Part shown: piece after piece, positions 7,601 through 11,595 of the stretch
Numbering within the stretch: the first letter of the stretch is position 1
How the letters are laid out: each line of letters opens with the position of its first letter
Assembly: GCA_036925085.1 (NCBI GenBank)
Contig: JAUPFP010000026.1
Coordinates: 62,001 to 126,000, forward strand
Reading direction: 5' to 3'
DNA length: 64,000 bases
Source of the DNA: Brachycybe producta
Taxonomy: Eukaryota; Arthropoda; Diplopoda; Playtdesmida; Andrognathidae
Program-made: the position numbers and the translations under genes
The notes under the pieces: model-generated
Told to the model about the DNA's origin: nothing
Seen by the model: only the letters and a program-made list of their open reading frames with translations
Database searches by the model: none

Positions 7601-9289
7601 GTCGAAGAGGTGGCCACCGGTTTGGCAGCTACCTCTTTGACGAAGTGTGATCCTCCGGCGGACCAAGGCCGGCTAGAATTGGCTAGCCTGGCTGAGGGAA
7701 GCAGGGATGCCTCCTTGGGAGGAACCCTGGTCATCGACACGGAGGCGGAGATGGACACCATGGAAGATGATGTGGTGCCCGTCTCCAGGCGGTGGCGAGG
7801 CCAACGGATCCTCTCTTCAGAGGACTCTTCGGAGTCTGAAGGGAGAGGATCAGGCTCCCTGGGTAAACGGTCTGTGACCGGTTCCCAGGAGGGTACTCCA
7901 GCCCGGAAGGGCAGTCCAATTCCGGTCGACCCTGTTGGGGAGACGGAAGCGGCCTGTCTGGAAAGGCAGGATGAAGCCGCGCAGTACCAATCGGCGTCAG
8001 GTGGTTTCCTGGCGTCGGATGGGAAACGCTACTTCGTTGGGGAGTACCCTACCCAGCAGTTCCGTAAGGACGGTTCTAAATCCAAAAAGAAGTCCGGAGC
8101 TGCTCGGTACACCGCCAGGATGAAAGCCCTGGCGAAGAGGGAGGCACAGTTGGAGAGGACGAAGGCTGCCTTGGCGAAGTTTACGCCGGCAGTGGGTCTT
8201 CTCCCTGTGTCGCCAGCTCATCCTGAGGGAGCTGCTGGTGCTGCCTGGCCTGTTGGTCAGCCTCCGGTTTCGGGACCAACCGAAGCGGAGGCTGGCTGTT
8301 CAAGCTGGCAGTCTGCAACTCCCAAGAGGGACCGAAGAGCGGAAAAGAAGGCCAATCAGCCTTCTCCTCCCGCTCCGAGGAAGAGCACTCGCGCCAGTGG
8401 TGGTGGTGGTCAGGGACAGAAACGTCCCCGCCCCTTCACCCCACCTTTGGCCAGTAATCCGGTGGGAAAGAAGGCTAAGACCTCTCGTGGAGGTCCGGCC
8501 GGCTTTCCCAAAGGAAAGTGGAGCCAGGAGGACCGCTTGCGGTACCACCAGGCACAAGCGGCCAGATGTGCTGCCCTTGTCCTGCGGGACAAGAAGGCTG
8601 CACGCCGTCGGGAGTTTGAGCTCCAGGCCTCTCAGTTTCCGCCCCTGCGGGACGCTGATGCCAGGAACCCGCTCAGTACAGGGGAACCTCCCGTCGGAGT
8701 TGGTGCCACTCCTATTCCGAGTGCCACCACGGCCGCTGGCCAACAGTGTATTGCCCAGAGGGGGGCGATACAAGCTGCCAAGGCACCTCACCAAGGTGCG
8801 GCAGTTAAACCTGTTGGTGGCAAGGGTCAGCCGACCCTTGCCCTGGAGAAGAGAGATCTTCCCCGGGATGGAAAGGGACGCTTCGTGGCGACACGAGCAT
8901 CCTCGACCGTCGGTTCGGCTACGGGAACTAGTTCAAAGACTAGTACAGCTTCGGCTAGAAAGTCTGCGACTAGTAAGTCCGGTCAATCGAAGGGGGCTAA
9001 CCACCCTCCTAAGACTGACCGGCCCGGTAAGTCTGTGAGCTTTGGTGCGTCCAGCTCGCAGCACGGTGAACCTTCTTCTCATGATAAGAAGAAAAAGAAA
9101 AAGAAGAAAAAGAAGGGCAAGAAGGCCCATCATGAGAAGAAGGGAGGTCCGAAGACTTCCACCCGTGGGTCCCAGGGGACTGGTGGTGGTGGAAGTATCG
9201 GGACCGAGGAGGAGGAGTCCCGACACGGTCGCACCGTGTCGGGACTCCTCCTCCTCGGTCGGGAGCCAACCGCACCATACCCGTCATAG
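1601..9289 (+). CDS. pol: Pol polyprotein (PR-RT-RNase H-integrase) with ~1,100-residue C-terminal extension
   Basis: Pol supplies the enzymes for particle maturation, cDNA synthesis and integration. Numbered from the ATG at 1601, although translation probably enters by frameshift near 1559, it shows: protease DTGA at 162-165; a beta-rich linker at ~345-430; RT with D622 (LDLASGYWQ) and YLDD at 684-687; RNase H D833, E874 and D901; an integrase zinc motif H1045, H1052, C1082, C1085; and the catalytic triad D1113, D1173, E1209 (D,D35E). A YLRPRKPR motif near 1447 resembles the C-terminal end of many Gypsy Pol proteins, yet the frame stays open to residue 2562. Ordinary Ty3/Gypsy Pol is about 1,000-1,500 residues, so roughly 1,100 residues are extra. 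The extra part lacks recognised enzyme motifs and is low in complexity. It may be a separate product made from a spliced RNA. Confidence 0.93.
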   Translation: MLQTSGARQSRRSKEGAYLRAVSRYVGILHDAGVPLARSADPEITQWVFQEPSPTLEAALARLESWVAPFFPDEGEEGPSGTGITRASSVGAPMLSPRPGGSPGVETGSQAPEHPVRPDEAQRSNVGQRRLPIPELQSRAYLRGAPRVLVSMDGRLVESIVDTGAEVSVMSMSVAREMELPVQEVSLPSFLTGMSGYSIQIEGVMYVDMSIHGRSIHTHLLLIEGEGEAVIGVDLASRFGLMLDVVSRKVYFREDIWNAHPDALHAALAVQAAQGTSVQLPSSVLEALARLHDSVEPVLLPPFGFPEGMPAEPEKVDGWVDIVSPTLAETSSPIRSGEVCSLRLLQNVWLSAHERKVVSVSLIEHAGPGQLLLVEPHRKALGGRGLLAVAGIAEATEEGSYDIWLENVADVPIALETGEGVATAQAVEAALVVGLDVPSKLRGGDPTHGDGRPGGLPPKLRGATKKGRRILNAEVKPTLEECLKIGPSLKPEEAAQLREFLLERRDHFAFDYTELGETPLVEHTIDTGGLPPVREGLRRTAPAARAIEREEVAKMLDAGVIQPSHSPYASPILLVRKKDGGFRFCVDYRRLNAQTKADQYPLPRIDDALDSLAGAKYFATLDLASGYWQVRMAEQDIEKTAFICSQGLFEFRKMPFGLCNAPATMQRALDLLLAGHKWESCLVYLDDIIVFGNTFEQFLERLSTVLRLLRGAELKLQPKKCFFGFDKVKYLGHIVSAEGVAPDPGLVRAVEEFDVPTTVTAVRSFLGLAGYYRRFIKDFAKIARPLHDLTRKDASFDWSEQCGLAFERLKAFLTEAPVLTMYDPRGEVLIHTDASGYGLGVVVYQKLPEDKAPRVLAYASRLMKGPETRYSVTEQECLAIMFAVGKFRPYIFNRDFVIVTDHHALCHLQTAKNLQGRLGRWQMQLQEYRYKIQFKKGKLHEDADCLSRYPVTDVVDPSLPEHVEADVGEVIYRIRSEVDWVMEQANDSWCSKVKRELSTDPDSDLRFKFVVADKLLYAIKSIQDRTRTVLVVPRSCQAFCLRKLHDSSEAGHFGVYKTYQRMRTRFYWLGMKRDTVEYVKSCLVCQRVRQFARAQGFLQPIVPEYPVHAWGMDFVGPFPASVGGVTYVLIMVDYFTRYGVAKAVRRATAACVVKFLKDEILSVYGTPTTLISDRGSQFCSRILRKFRERYNIAQHFTTAYHPQANGLTERTNKTVMETIKHYLDPLKDQRDWWEKLRPAMWAYNTAVQESTEVSPYQLLFGREPRLGIDNLLPNGPVRDLPDQQAVEERARQNLAAAQRRQKSRYDAGRVEPPRYQPGNKVWIRDMAGKLGQAKKWNFAYKAELGTVVRQVSDLVYEIEFVDGYGRKVRDRFHVDNLKPYIPTCGVREEDGLGGSETSSSSEGSSDAESGSAGSERRDDVSPGPSGQPSLVVESTDSEAEEAPRPRYYLRPRKPRAFEVMQASSGASIGTRVVQGLWKSLSWWERAGHSLLWDDDLNWGNKDWERSDPWTGRRLSVTDRWRLFRGSWVEKSTIPSCKLEEESAAVISPKDLSPESFHKDSCRVSAPIVADDGRISMVTAMEAANNVSAAKPPLLAIPLVKLAAKRHLVVKLKQRRTFAAIVRKKRSFHRRNGKDSGQLDATKKTVSPQRGISFSCPLAVFFYCFWVCQAVIDRLNTWFWWRHHRNNFDGDATADGAVHNTVFYRQNAVGLGEDQVLRSLDGEKVFLHGSVRETTVENGFDRDPRCSNGRKVVLHGSCPCKPLPKEPELSVPGLDGPNTCLADSDRAGPVKDGFYRGSRDMHGGNGISYGDLPWRSPPKLPNVKLRNLDRPKMFLAGSDRAITVGDGFGRVPRCLPGRKTFFRGFGPWKMFPTVIGQIFTVFFDLFQVATAEKEDTGGGGSGSSSLSSLHPGDAELLESDAVCSPDSLGRAIADLADGGPLGLLLADDAVVTQPSPRTPLYYGSVWGRLTPPPTVGSPRATIKFGAMEIPAVGEPVRASTPVEEVATGLAATSLTKCDPPADQGRLELASLAEGSRDASLGGTLVIDTEAEMDTMEDDVVPVSRRWRGQRILSSEDSSESEGRGSGSLGKRSVTGSQEGTPARKGSPIPVDPVGETEAACLERQDEAAQYQSASGGFLASDGKRYFVGEYPTQQFRKDGSKSKKKSGAARYTARMKALAKREAQLERTKAALAKFTPAVGLLPVSPAHPEGAAGAAWPVGQPPVSGPTEAEAGCSSWQSATPKRDRRAEKKANQPSPPAPRKSTRASGGGGQGQKRPRPFTPPLASNPVGKKAKTSRGGPAGFPKGKWSQEDRLRYHQAQAARCAALVLRDKKAARRREFELQASQFPPLRDADARNPLSTGEPPVGVGATPIPSATTAAGQQCIAQRGAIQAAKAPHQGAAVKPVGGKGQPTLALEKRDLPRDGKGRFVATRASSTVGSATGTSSKTSTASARKSATSKSGQSKGANHPPKTDRPGKSVSFGASSSQHGEPSSHDKKKKKKKKKKGKKAHHEKKGGPKTSTRGSQGTGGGGSIGTEEEESRHGRTVSGLLLLGREPTAPYPS
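2048..2350 (+). other. Protease (retropepsin) domain of Pol
   Basis: VDTGAEVSVMS carries the catalytic Asp at residue 162 (codon 2084-2086). AVIGVDLASRFGL about 85 residues later matches the second conserved retropepsin block (IxGxDL). Retropepsins act as dimers that cut Gag and Gag-Pol. The motif is intact. Confidence 0.88.
2918..2985 (+). promoter_or_regulatory. Duplicated polypurine-tract-like motif inside pol (candidate central PPT)
   Basis: AAGTTGAGAGG occurs at 2918-2928 and 2975-2985, each followed by more G residues, and again at 10282-10292 immediately before the 3' LTR. The two internal copies share the 14-mer TAAGTTGAGAGGGG. Some retroelements use an internal copy of the PPT as a second plus-strand primer. 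That role is inferred here from the shared 11-mer only. Confidence 0.4.
3158..3960 (+). other. Reverse transcriptase domain of Pol
   Basis: All major RT blocks are present: YASPILLVRKKDGGFRFCVDYR, LDLASGYWQ (D622), FRKMPFGLCNAPATMQR, YLDDIIVFG (catalytic D686 and D687), LKLQPKKCFF, YLGHIVS and the FLGLAGYYRRFI thumb region. There is no break or missing catalytic residue, so this copy could encode active enzyme. Confidence 0.96.
4075..4440 (+). other. RNase H domain of Pol
   Basis: The domain starts near IHTDASGYGLG (D833), continues through SVTEQECLAI (E874) and VTDHHAL (D901), and ends at HEDADCLSRYPV. This is the usual Ty3/Gypsy RNase H pattern. It degrades the RNA strand during cDNA synthesis. 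Confidence 0.93.
4690..5740 (+). other. Integrase domain of Pol
   Basis: The zinc-binding HX6HX29CX2C motif (H1045, H1052, C1082, C1085) is followed by a catalytic core with D1113 (MDFVGPFP), D1173 (ISDRGSQF) and E1209 (NGLTERTNK). Spacing is D-59-D-35-E. The C-terminal part has a basic SH3-like segment (KVWIRDMAGKLGQAKKW to HVDNLKPY). No chromodomain is evident downstream, so any targeting to satellite would need another explanation. Confidence 0.95.
4741..4763 (+). other. 8-bp perfect inverted repeat within integrase coding sequence
   Basis: CTCCGAAG (4741-4748) and CTTCGGAG (4756-4763) are separated by 7 nt. It overlaps the codons of the zinc-binding histidine region, so it depends on codon choice as well as protein sequence. 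Confidence 0.4.
6020..6040 (+). other. 9-bp perfect hairpin after the YLRPRK region
   Basis: CAGGGACTT (6020-6028) pairs with AAGTCCCTG (6032-6040) around the 3-nt loop TGG. It is directly preceded by a smaller hairpin, GCACC/GGTGC at 6006-6020. Confidence 0.5.
6533..6538 (+). promoter_or_regulatory. Candidate 5' splice site upstream of the ACCGT/ACGGT array
   Basis: GTAAGT after AAAACA begins a pol-frame codon (phase 0). With the acceptor at 7258 it would define a 726-nt intron, exactly 242 codons, so removal would keep the frame. The exon-side bases (ACA) are not ideal. Confidence 0.35.
6601..6623 (+). other. 11-bp perfect inverted repeat, 1-nt centre
   Basis: The arms TCAAGCGGTCA (6601-6611) and TGACCGCTTGA (6613-6623) flank a single T. 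The stem can be extended by GTGT/ACAC with a one-base bulge. It opens the ACCGT/ACGGT-rich region and could be an RNA hairpin or a dyad protein site. Confidence 0.55.
6649..7240 (+). repeat. Array of ACCGT/ACGGT pentamers in both orientations
   Basis: I count about 22 exact ACCGT or ACGGT pentamers in ~590 bp, where about one would be expected by chance; related CCGTG/CACGG forms add more. Neighbouring opposite copies form small hairpins, for example ACGGT-tttt-ACCGT at ~6972-6985 nested within TCCCGTG/CACGGGA (6961-6996). Spacing is irregular, about 27 nt on average. The region is open in several frames because the motif does not make stop codons. It may be a protein-binding array, a structured RNA segment or a spliced-out regulatory block. 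Confidence 0.7.
7240..7258 (+). promoter_or_regulatory. Candidate 3' splice site
   Basis: A T-rich run (ATTTTTTGATCTGTTTCAG) ends in CAG at 7256-7258, a good acceptor. The next base (7259) starts a pol-frame codon, so it is phase 0 and fits both donor candidates at 498 and 6533. Confidence 0.4.
7315..7345 (+). other. 13-bp bulged hairpin
   Basis: CAGCTCT (7315-7321) and GCATCC (7324-7329) pair with GGATGC (7333-7338) and AGAGCTG (7339-7345), with a 2-nt bulge and a GGG loop. It lies in the extension coding region. Confidence 0.5.
7807..7851 (+). other. Long hairpin capped by a TTCG tetraloop
   Basis: The outer 14-nt arm 7807-7820 is complementary to 7836-7851 apart from a 2-nt bulge. The inner ACTC-TTCG-GAGT (7824-7835) closes a UUCG-type tetraloop in RNA, one of the most stable known. 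Total pairing is about 18 bp. Confidence 0.55.
9027..9032 (+). promoter_or_regulatory. Weak candidate 5' splice site near the end of the pol frame
   Basis: GTAAGT after CCCG, in phase 1 of the pol frame. No acceptor of matching phase was found downstream, so this may be chance. Confidence 0.15.
9202..9260 (+). repeat. 28-bp perfect inverted repeat with 3-nt centre
   Basis: Arms 9202-9229 and 9233-9260 are exact reverse complements around CGC (9230-9232). It sits 26 nt before the pol-frame stop and 42 nt before the ATG at 9303. One arm plus the centre is 31 nt, which is 1 modulo 3, and the downstream frame (9303-10214) is shifted by exactly +1 from the pol frame. A fold-back inverted duplication that split one frame in two fits this arithmetic. 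A structural role or an assembly artefact are alternatives. Confidence 0.85.
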
Positions 9290-9302
9290 TAGGACGGCGC
9301 GG

Positions 9303-10214
9303 ATGGATGATCGGTCAATGCGAGACGTTGTTCTCGGTATACCGTCGTCCTCCCCGAAGGTGGTGGCGGTACCGAACTTGTTAGTTCGGTCGGTGGGAAC
9401 TCTCCACCGGGTCAGCTCACCGTTACCTAGCGGTGGGAGCAGCCCGGCGGGGAAAAATAACGTTCCCGCCAAACGTGGTCCCGTGCCTTCCGTAGGAAGG
9501 ACACCCTTCTCTCCGGGTCCTGATGACGGGGTCTTTGCGGCCCTAGGACCGGAAGAAAGAGCCAAGTCTCCTGAGCCCGAGGGCGAGGGTCGACGCTTTG
9601 GTGCGGAGCCTCCGTATTCAGAAGGAGAGGTCTTTCTGAATAACCGGCTTGGTCTGTGGCAGGACCAGCCGGGAATGGAGGGGTACCAATACCACGGATA
9701 CTATCGTCTGGGAGAGCCACTCCCAGTTCCGTGGACGCCGTCGTTGCCGTCATTTGCCATGCGATATGTGCTGGCATTTGGCAGTACGGACTATCCGGTG
9801 TTGCTGGTCGTCAACCCGGTAAGGAGATGCTACGCTGTTCTAGACGTGGTGGGGACAGGAGCTGGGCTCGTACGTATAGCCCAGCTCGCGGCCCCATACG
9901 TCCAGCGTCTCCTTGGCTGCGACTTGGAAGGAATGGTGGGAGAATTTGTCACCCACCCTCTACGAGGTAGCGTGTCCGATCCCGCGGCCGCTCTCGTAGA
10001 CCTTCTTACAAGTCGGACTCTTCGTCAGAGTCCGCAACTTGACACACTTGCCGTCGAAGCGTTTCGACAGCAAGAGGTGTTAAGACTCAGGGGGACTGAT
10101 TTCGATGTCGGTCTTGGGTGGAGAAACACCCGGATGTGTTCGTGGTGGATACGTCGGTGGATGTCGGAGTGGATGGTGGCTCCGATGAATCCACCACTGA
10201 AGAAATCAGTCTGA
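9303..10214 (+). CDS. Last element ORF, unknown product (304 codons)
   Basis: I do not recognise this protein. The frame is open from 9039 and overlaps the end of the pol frame; 9303 is the first ATG after the pol-frame stop (9287-9289), though its Kozak context is only partial. Residues 1-110 are Pro/Ser/Gly-rich. From about residue 135 to 270 the composition becomes that of a folded domain (near MRYVLAFGSTDYPVLLVV at residue 153, then alternating hydrophobic strands and helices through ALVDLLTSRTLRQ). There is no signal peptide, membrane segment or envelope cleavage site. The C-terminus is Trp/Arg-rich (CSWWIRRWMSEW). It may be the tail of a single long extension frame, broken by the 28-bp palindrome at 9202-9260. 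Alternatively it is a separate product made from a spliced RNA or by reinitiation. Confidence 0.55.
   Translation: MDDRSMRDVVLGIPSSSPKVVAVPNLLVRSVGTLHRVSSPLPSGGSSPAGKNNVPAKRGPVPSVGRTPFSPGPDDGVFAALGPEERAKSPEPEGEGRRFGAEPPYSEGEVFLNNRLGLWQDQPGMEGYQYHGYYRLGEPLPVPWTPSLPSFAMRYVLAFGSTDYPVLLVVNPVRRCYAVLDVVGTGAGLVRIAQLAAPYVQRLLGCDLEGMVGEFVTHPLRGSVSDPAAALVDLLTSRTLRQSPQLDTLAVEAFRQQEVLRLRGTDFDVGLGWRNTRMCSWWIRRWMSEWMVAPMNPPLKKSV
9371..9390 (+). other. 8-bp perfect hairpin
   Basis: ACCGAACT (9371-9378) and AGTTCGGT (9383-9390) with a TGTT loop, inside the last ORF. Confidence 0.45.
9615..9642 (+). other. 9-bp perfect inverted repeat
   Basis: TATTCAGAA (9615-9623) pairs with TTCTGAATA (9634-9642) around a 10-nt loop, inside the last ORF. 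Confidence 0.45.
9859..9887 (+). other. 10-bp perfect inverted repeat
   Basis: GAGCTGGGCT (9859-9868) and AGCCCAGCTC (9878-9887) flank a 9-nt loop that contains TACGTA, inside the last ORF. Confidence 0.5.
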
Positions 10215-10258
10215 AACTGAGTGGGGGTCATGGGCGCAATCCTTGCTGGCTCAGCCGA

Positions 10259-10294
10259 CCTGATCCCGGGGCGGATCAGGGAAGTTGAGAGGAT
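10259..10294 (+). promoter_or_regulatory. Hairpin and polypurine tract before the 3' LTR
   Basis: CCTGATCC (10259-10266) pairs with GGATCAGG (10273-10280). The purine-rich run GGGAAGTTGAGAGGA (about 10279-10293), with two T interruptions, then abuts the LTR start. Its position is that of the plus-strand primer (PPT). The 11-mer AAGTTGAGAGG in it recurs twice in pol. Confidence 0.6.
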
Positions 10295-10306
10295 TGTGAC
10301 GACCCA

Positions 10307-10435
10307 GTTCTGCTCCTTTTGGTGCAGAACTAAATCCCATGTCGTCTGCTAGGCACTTGCTAAATTGAGTGCCAGGCAGACGACAAAATGGCCAGCAAGG
10401 GTCCCTGTCCTCCCCCAGGTGGAGCAGCCTGGGGG
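10307..10435 (+). other. Three consecutive inverted repeats in LTR U3
   Basis: GTTCTGC/GCAGAAC (10307-10313, 10324-10330). GTCGTCTGC + GGCACT with AGTGCC + GCAGACGAC (10341-10357, 10368-10384), which is 15 bp with a 2x2 internal loop. CCCCCAGG/CCTGGGGG (10412-10419, 10428-10435), ending 2 nt before the TATA box. They could be dyad transcription-factor sites. Confidence 0.65.
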
Positions 10436-10437
10436 TG

Positions 10438-10444
10438 TATATAA
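10438..10444 (+). promoter_or_regulatory. LTR TATA box
   Basis: TATATAA with GC-rich flanks, directly after an 8-bp inverted repeat. Transcription would be expected to start around 10465-10470. Confidence 0.7.
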
Positions 10445-10528
10445 TGGTGGCGGCCATTGTATACTGGACAGTGGAAGTGAAACCCTTTGATGTGTGTGCA
10501 GGTGTTGTGTGTGCTCCTTCAATCTTCA

Positions 10529-10673
10529 GGTGGCCAAAATGGCCACCATTCATCTCTTTGTTGCCTTTGGGTGTGGAGGTTGTTAACCTCTTCTCCTGGC
10601 TGGAATTAGCCAGGAGATTCATCTTTAATTGCATCTCTTTGTTGGCTCTCTGCTGGTAGAATTTACCAGCAGA
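10529..10673 (+). other. Hairpin series in the LTR R region
   Basis: GGTGGCCA/TGGCCACC (10529-10547, 3-nt loop); GAGGTT/AACCTC (~10576-10590); CTCCTGGCT/AGCCAGGAG (10593-10616, loop GGAATT); TCTGCTGGTA/TACCAGCAGA (10649-10673, loop GAATT). The last two share nearly the same loop and similar stem cores. They would lie in the 5' leader and the 3' end of every full-length RNA. Confidence 0.65.
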
Positions 10674-10714
10674 TATTGCCTGTTTACAGTGAGTGTTTTT
10701 ATATATTCCTTGTG

Positions 10715-10720
10715 AATAAA
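10715..10720 (+). terminator. LTR polyadenylation signal
   Basis: AATAAA followed about 30 nt later by a GT-rich stretch (TGTGTCCGTGTC). This fits the R/U5 boundary near 10738. Confidence 0.7.
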
Positions 10721-10796
10721 TATCTTGTTATTTTCACTCTCTCCAACCACTGTGTCCGTGTCATATTATTTCTTTAATATTACTGGGGAAGTTACC

Positions 10797-11075
10797 ATGG
10801 GGAAGGTGGGGGTTCCGGTGTGGGGAAACGCCGTCACCATCACCGTCCTGTTCCGCCATGTTTTCCACCATGTCGGCCGGTGCTTCGCGCGCAGTTCCGC
10901 GGTAGGATCCATCGGGGATCTACCGTGGGTTCCTCGTCTTGTTCGGCGGTCTTTCGTCCGTCGACGTGCGGCGAGGGAGACGACCTCCGTCCGGCGCTAC
11001 CCGTGGACACGGACGGGTACAAGAGGAGGGCTGGCCAGCGCTTCGACCCGTCCCAAGGAGGTCAAGCGACGGTAA
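10797..11075 (+). CDS. Small ORF in LTR U5 (92 codons), possible leader exon
   Basis: The ATG at 10797 has a strong Kozak context (GTTACCATGG). The frame is Arg/Gly/Thr-rich and resembles no protein I know. Its stop codon TAA is the one inside the donor-like GTAAGT at 11072, so the frame is open exactly up to a possible splice site. In the 5' LTR copy this ATG would lie downstream of transcription start and upstream of gag. It could be an upstream ORF that limits Gag translation, or a coding exon spliced to a downstream frame. Expression from the 3' LTR copy shown here is not expected. Confidence 0.3.
   Translation: MGKVGVPVWGNAVTITVLFRHVFHHVGRCFARSSAVGSIGDLPWVPRLVRRSFVRRRAARETTSVRRYPWTRTGTRGGLASASTRPKEVKRR
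10897..10928 (+). other. Bulged hairpin in U5
   Basis: 10897-10910 pairs with 10916-10928 (core CGGTAG/CTACCG and ATCC/GGAT), with one bulged G and one mismatch, around a 5-nt loop. Confidence 0.45.
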
Positions 11076-11077
11076 GT
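11072..11077 (+). promoter_or_regulatory. Candidate 5' splice site in U5
   Basis: GTAAGT after CGACG. In the 5' LTR copy this would be the leader donor for spliced RNAs. Exon phase after the ATG at 10797 is 2, which does not match the acceptor at 7258, so any partner acceptor is probably elsewhere. Confidence 0.3.
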
Positions 11078-11595
11078 TGTTTCAGAATTTGCCGTAGGTA
11101 TTGTAGCGACCAAGTCGGGTCGTTACACAAATTCATGAGCAATCTTAGACACTTCAATGACGCCCACTTTGAACTGGTGTAACTTTTGAAGCATGCAGTG
11201 CACACTGGAATTGAAGACTTCACTGCATTCCTGATTGTAGAAGGAATGCAATGCATTTAACAGCTCCATTCTATAAAAACTAGTAAAAATTGTCCAAAAA
11301 TGACATTTTTTCATGAGTGCCCGTCTTGGAAGTTTTTCAAAAAACAGCAAAAAATGAAATAACTGGTGTAACTTTTGAAGCATGAAGTGCACACCGAAAT
11401 TGAAGACATCCCTGCATTCCTGAGTGTCCAATGAATGCAATGAACATAACAGCTTCATTCTACATCGATTAGTCCATATCCAATTAAGTTTAGAAGTTGC
11501 AAATCCATGAGCAATCTTATACACTTCAATGACGCCCACTTTGAACTGGTGTAACTTTTGAAGCATGCAGTGCACACTGGAATTGAAGACATCAC

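Larger units (their letters stand above)
5780..9289 (+). other. Post-integrase extension of the Pol frame, function unknown
   Basis: This is about 1,170 codons with no stop, in frame with pol. The first part is Ser/Glu-rich and ends in a YLRPRKPR motif (codons from 5939). Codons at ~6551-6616 encode one hydrophobic stretch of ~22 residues that could be a membrane segment. The translation at 6601-7240 is dictated by an ACCGT/ACGGT repeat array. From 7259 the product is Gly/Ser/Pro/Lys-rich, with basic clusters and a run of 11 lysines (codons ~9086-9118), suggesting nucleic-acid binding or nuclear localisation. There is no signal peptide and no recognisable envelope, dUTPase or chromodomain signature. 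The position matches the env position of other elements, but similarity to env is not seen. Confidence 0.6.
1..11127 (+). mobile_element. Ty3/Gypsy-type LTR retrotransposon, 5' end outside window
   Basis: The order is gag, protease, reverse transcriptase, RNase H, integrase, a long extra coding region, polypurine tract and 3' LTR. RT-RNase H placed before integrase is the Ty3/Gypsy (Metaviridae) order, and no chromodomain is evident after the integrase. The 5' LTR and primer-binding site are not in the window, so the element is longer than 11.1 kb. All catalytic motifs and long frames are intact, which suggests a young copy. The right end abuts satellite DNA at 11128. Sequence style, for example the integrase stretch WAYNTAVQEST followed by LLFGREP, resembles arthropod and especially chelicerate Gypsy elements; that placement is an impression from memory of the family, not a search result. 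Confidence 0.95.
10295..11127 (+). repeat. 3' long terminal repeat (833 bp)
   Basis: It starts TGTGACGACCC and ends GGGTCGTTACA; the ends are inverted repeats with one mismatch in 11 and show the canonical TG...CA. It follows a polypurine tract and is followed at once by satellite sequence. Inside are a TATA box (10438-10444) and AATAAA (10715-10720). From these I estimate U3 ~10295-10467, R ~10467-10738 and U5 ~10739-11127. The partner 5' LTR is outside the window, so the limits rest on the end motifs rather than on a direct comparison. The terminal 26 bp (11102-11127) are themselves an imperfect palindrome. Confidence 0.87.

Noticed and set aside
8238-9038. 266-codon plus-strand frame overlapping the pol extension.
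   Set aside because: Its Leu/Arg-rich translation is the +1 reading of the low-complexity region. The pol frame is continuous there and a better candidate.
9086-9118. A-rich lysine run as a recoding site into the last ORF.
   Set aside because: A -1 slip would enter the wrong frame; the last ORF is +1 relative to pol. The palindrome at 9202-9260 explains the shift better.
5780-10214. Envelope glycoprotein in the post-integrase region.
   Set aside because: No signal peptide, furin-like site, fusion peptide or paired membrane anchor; composition is low-complexity and basic.
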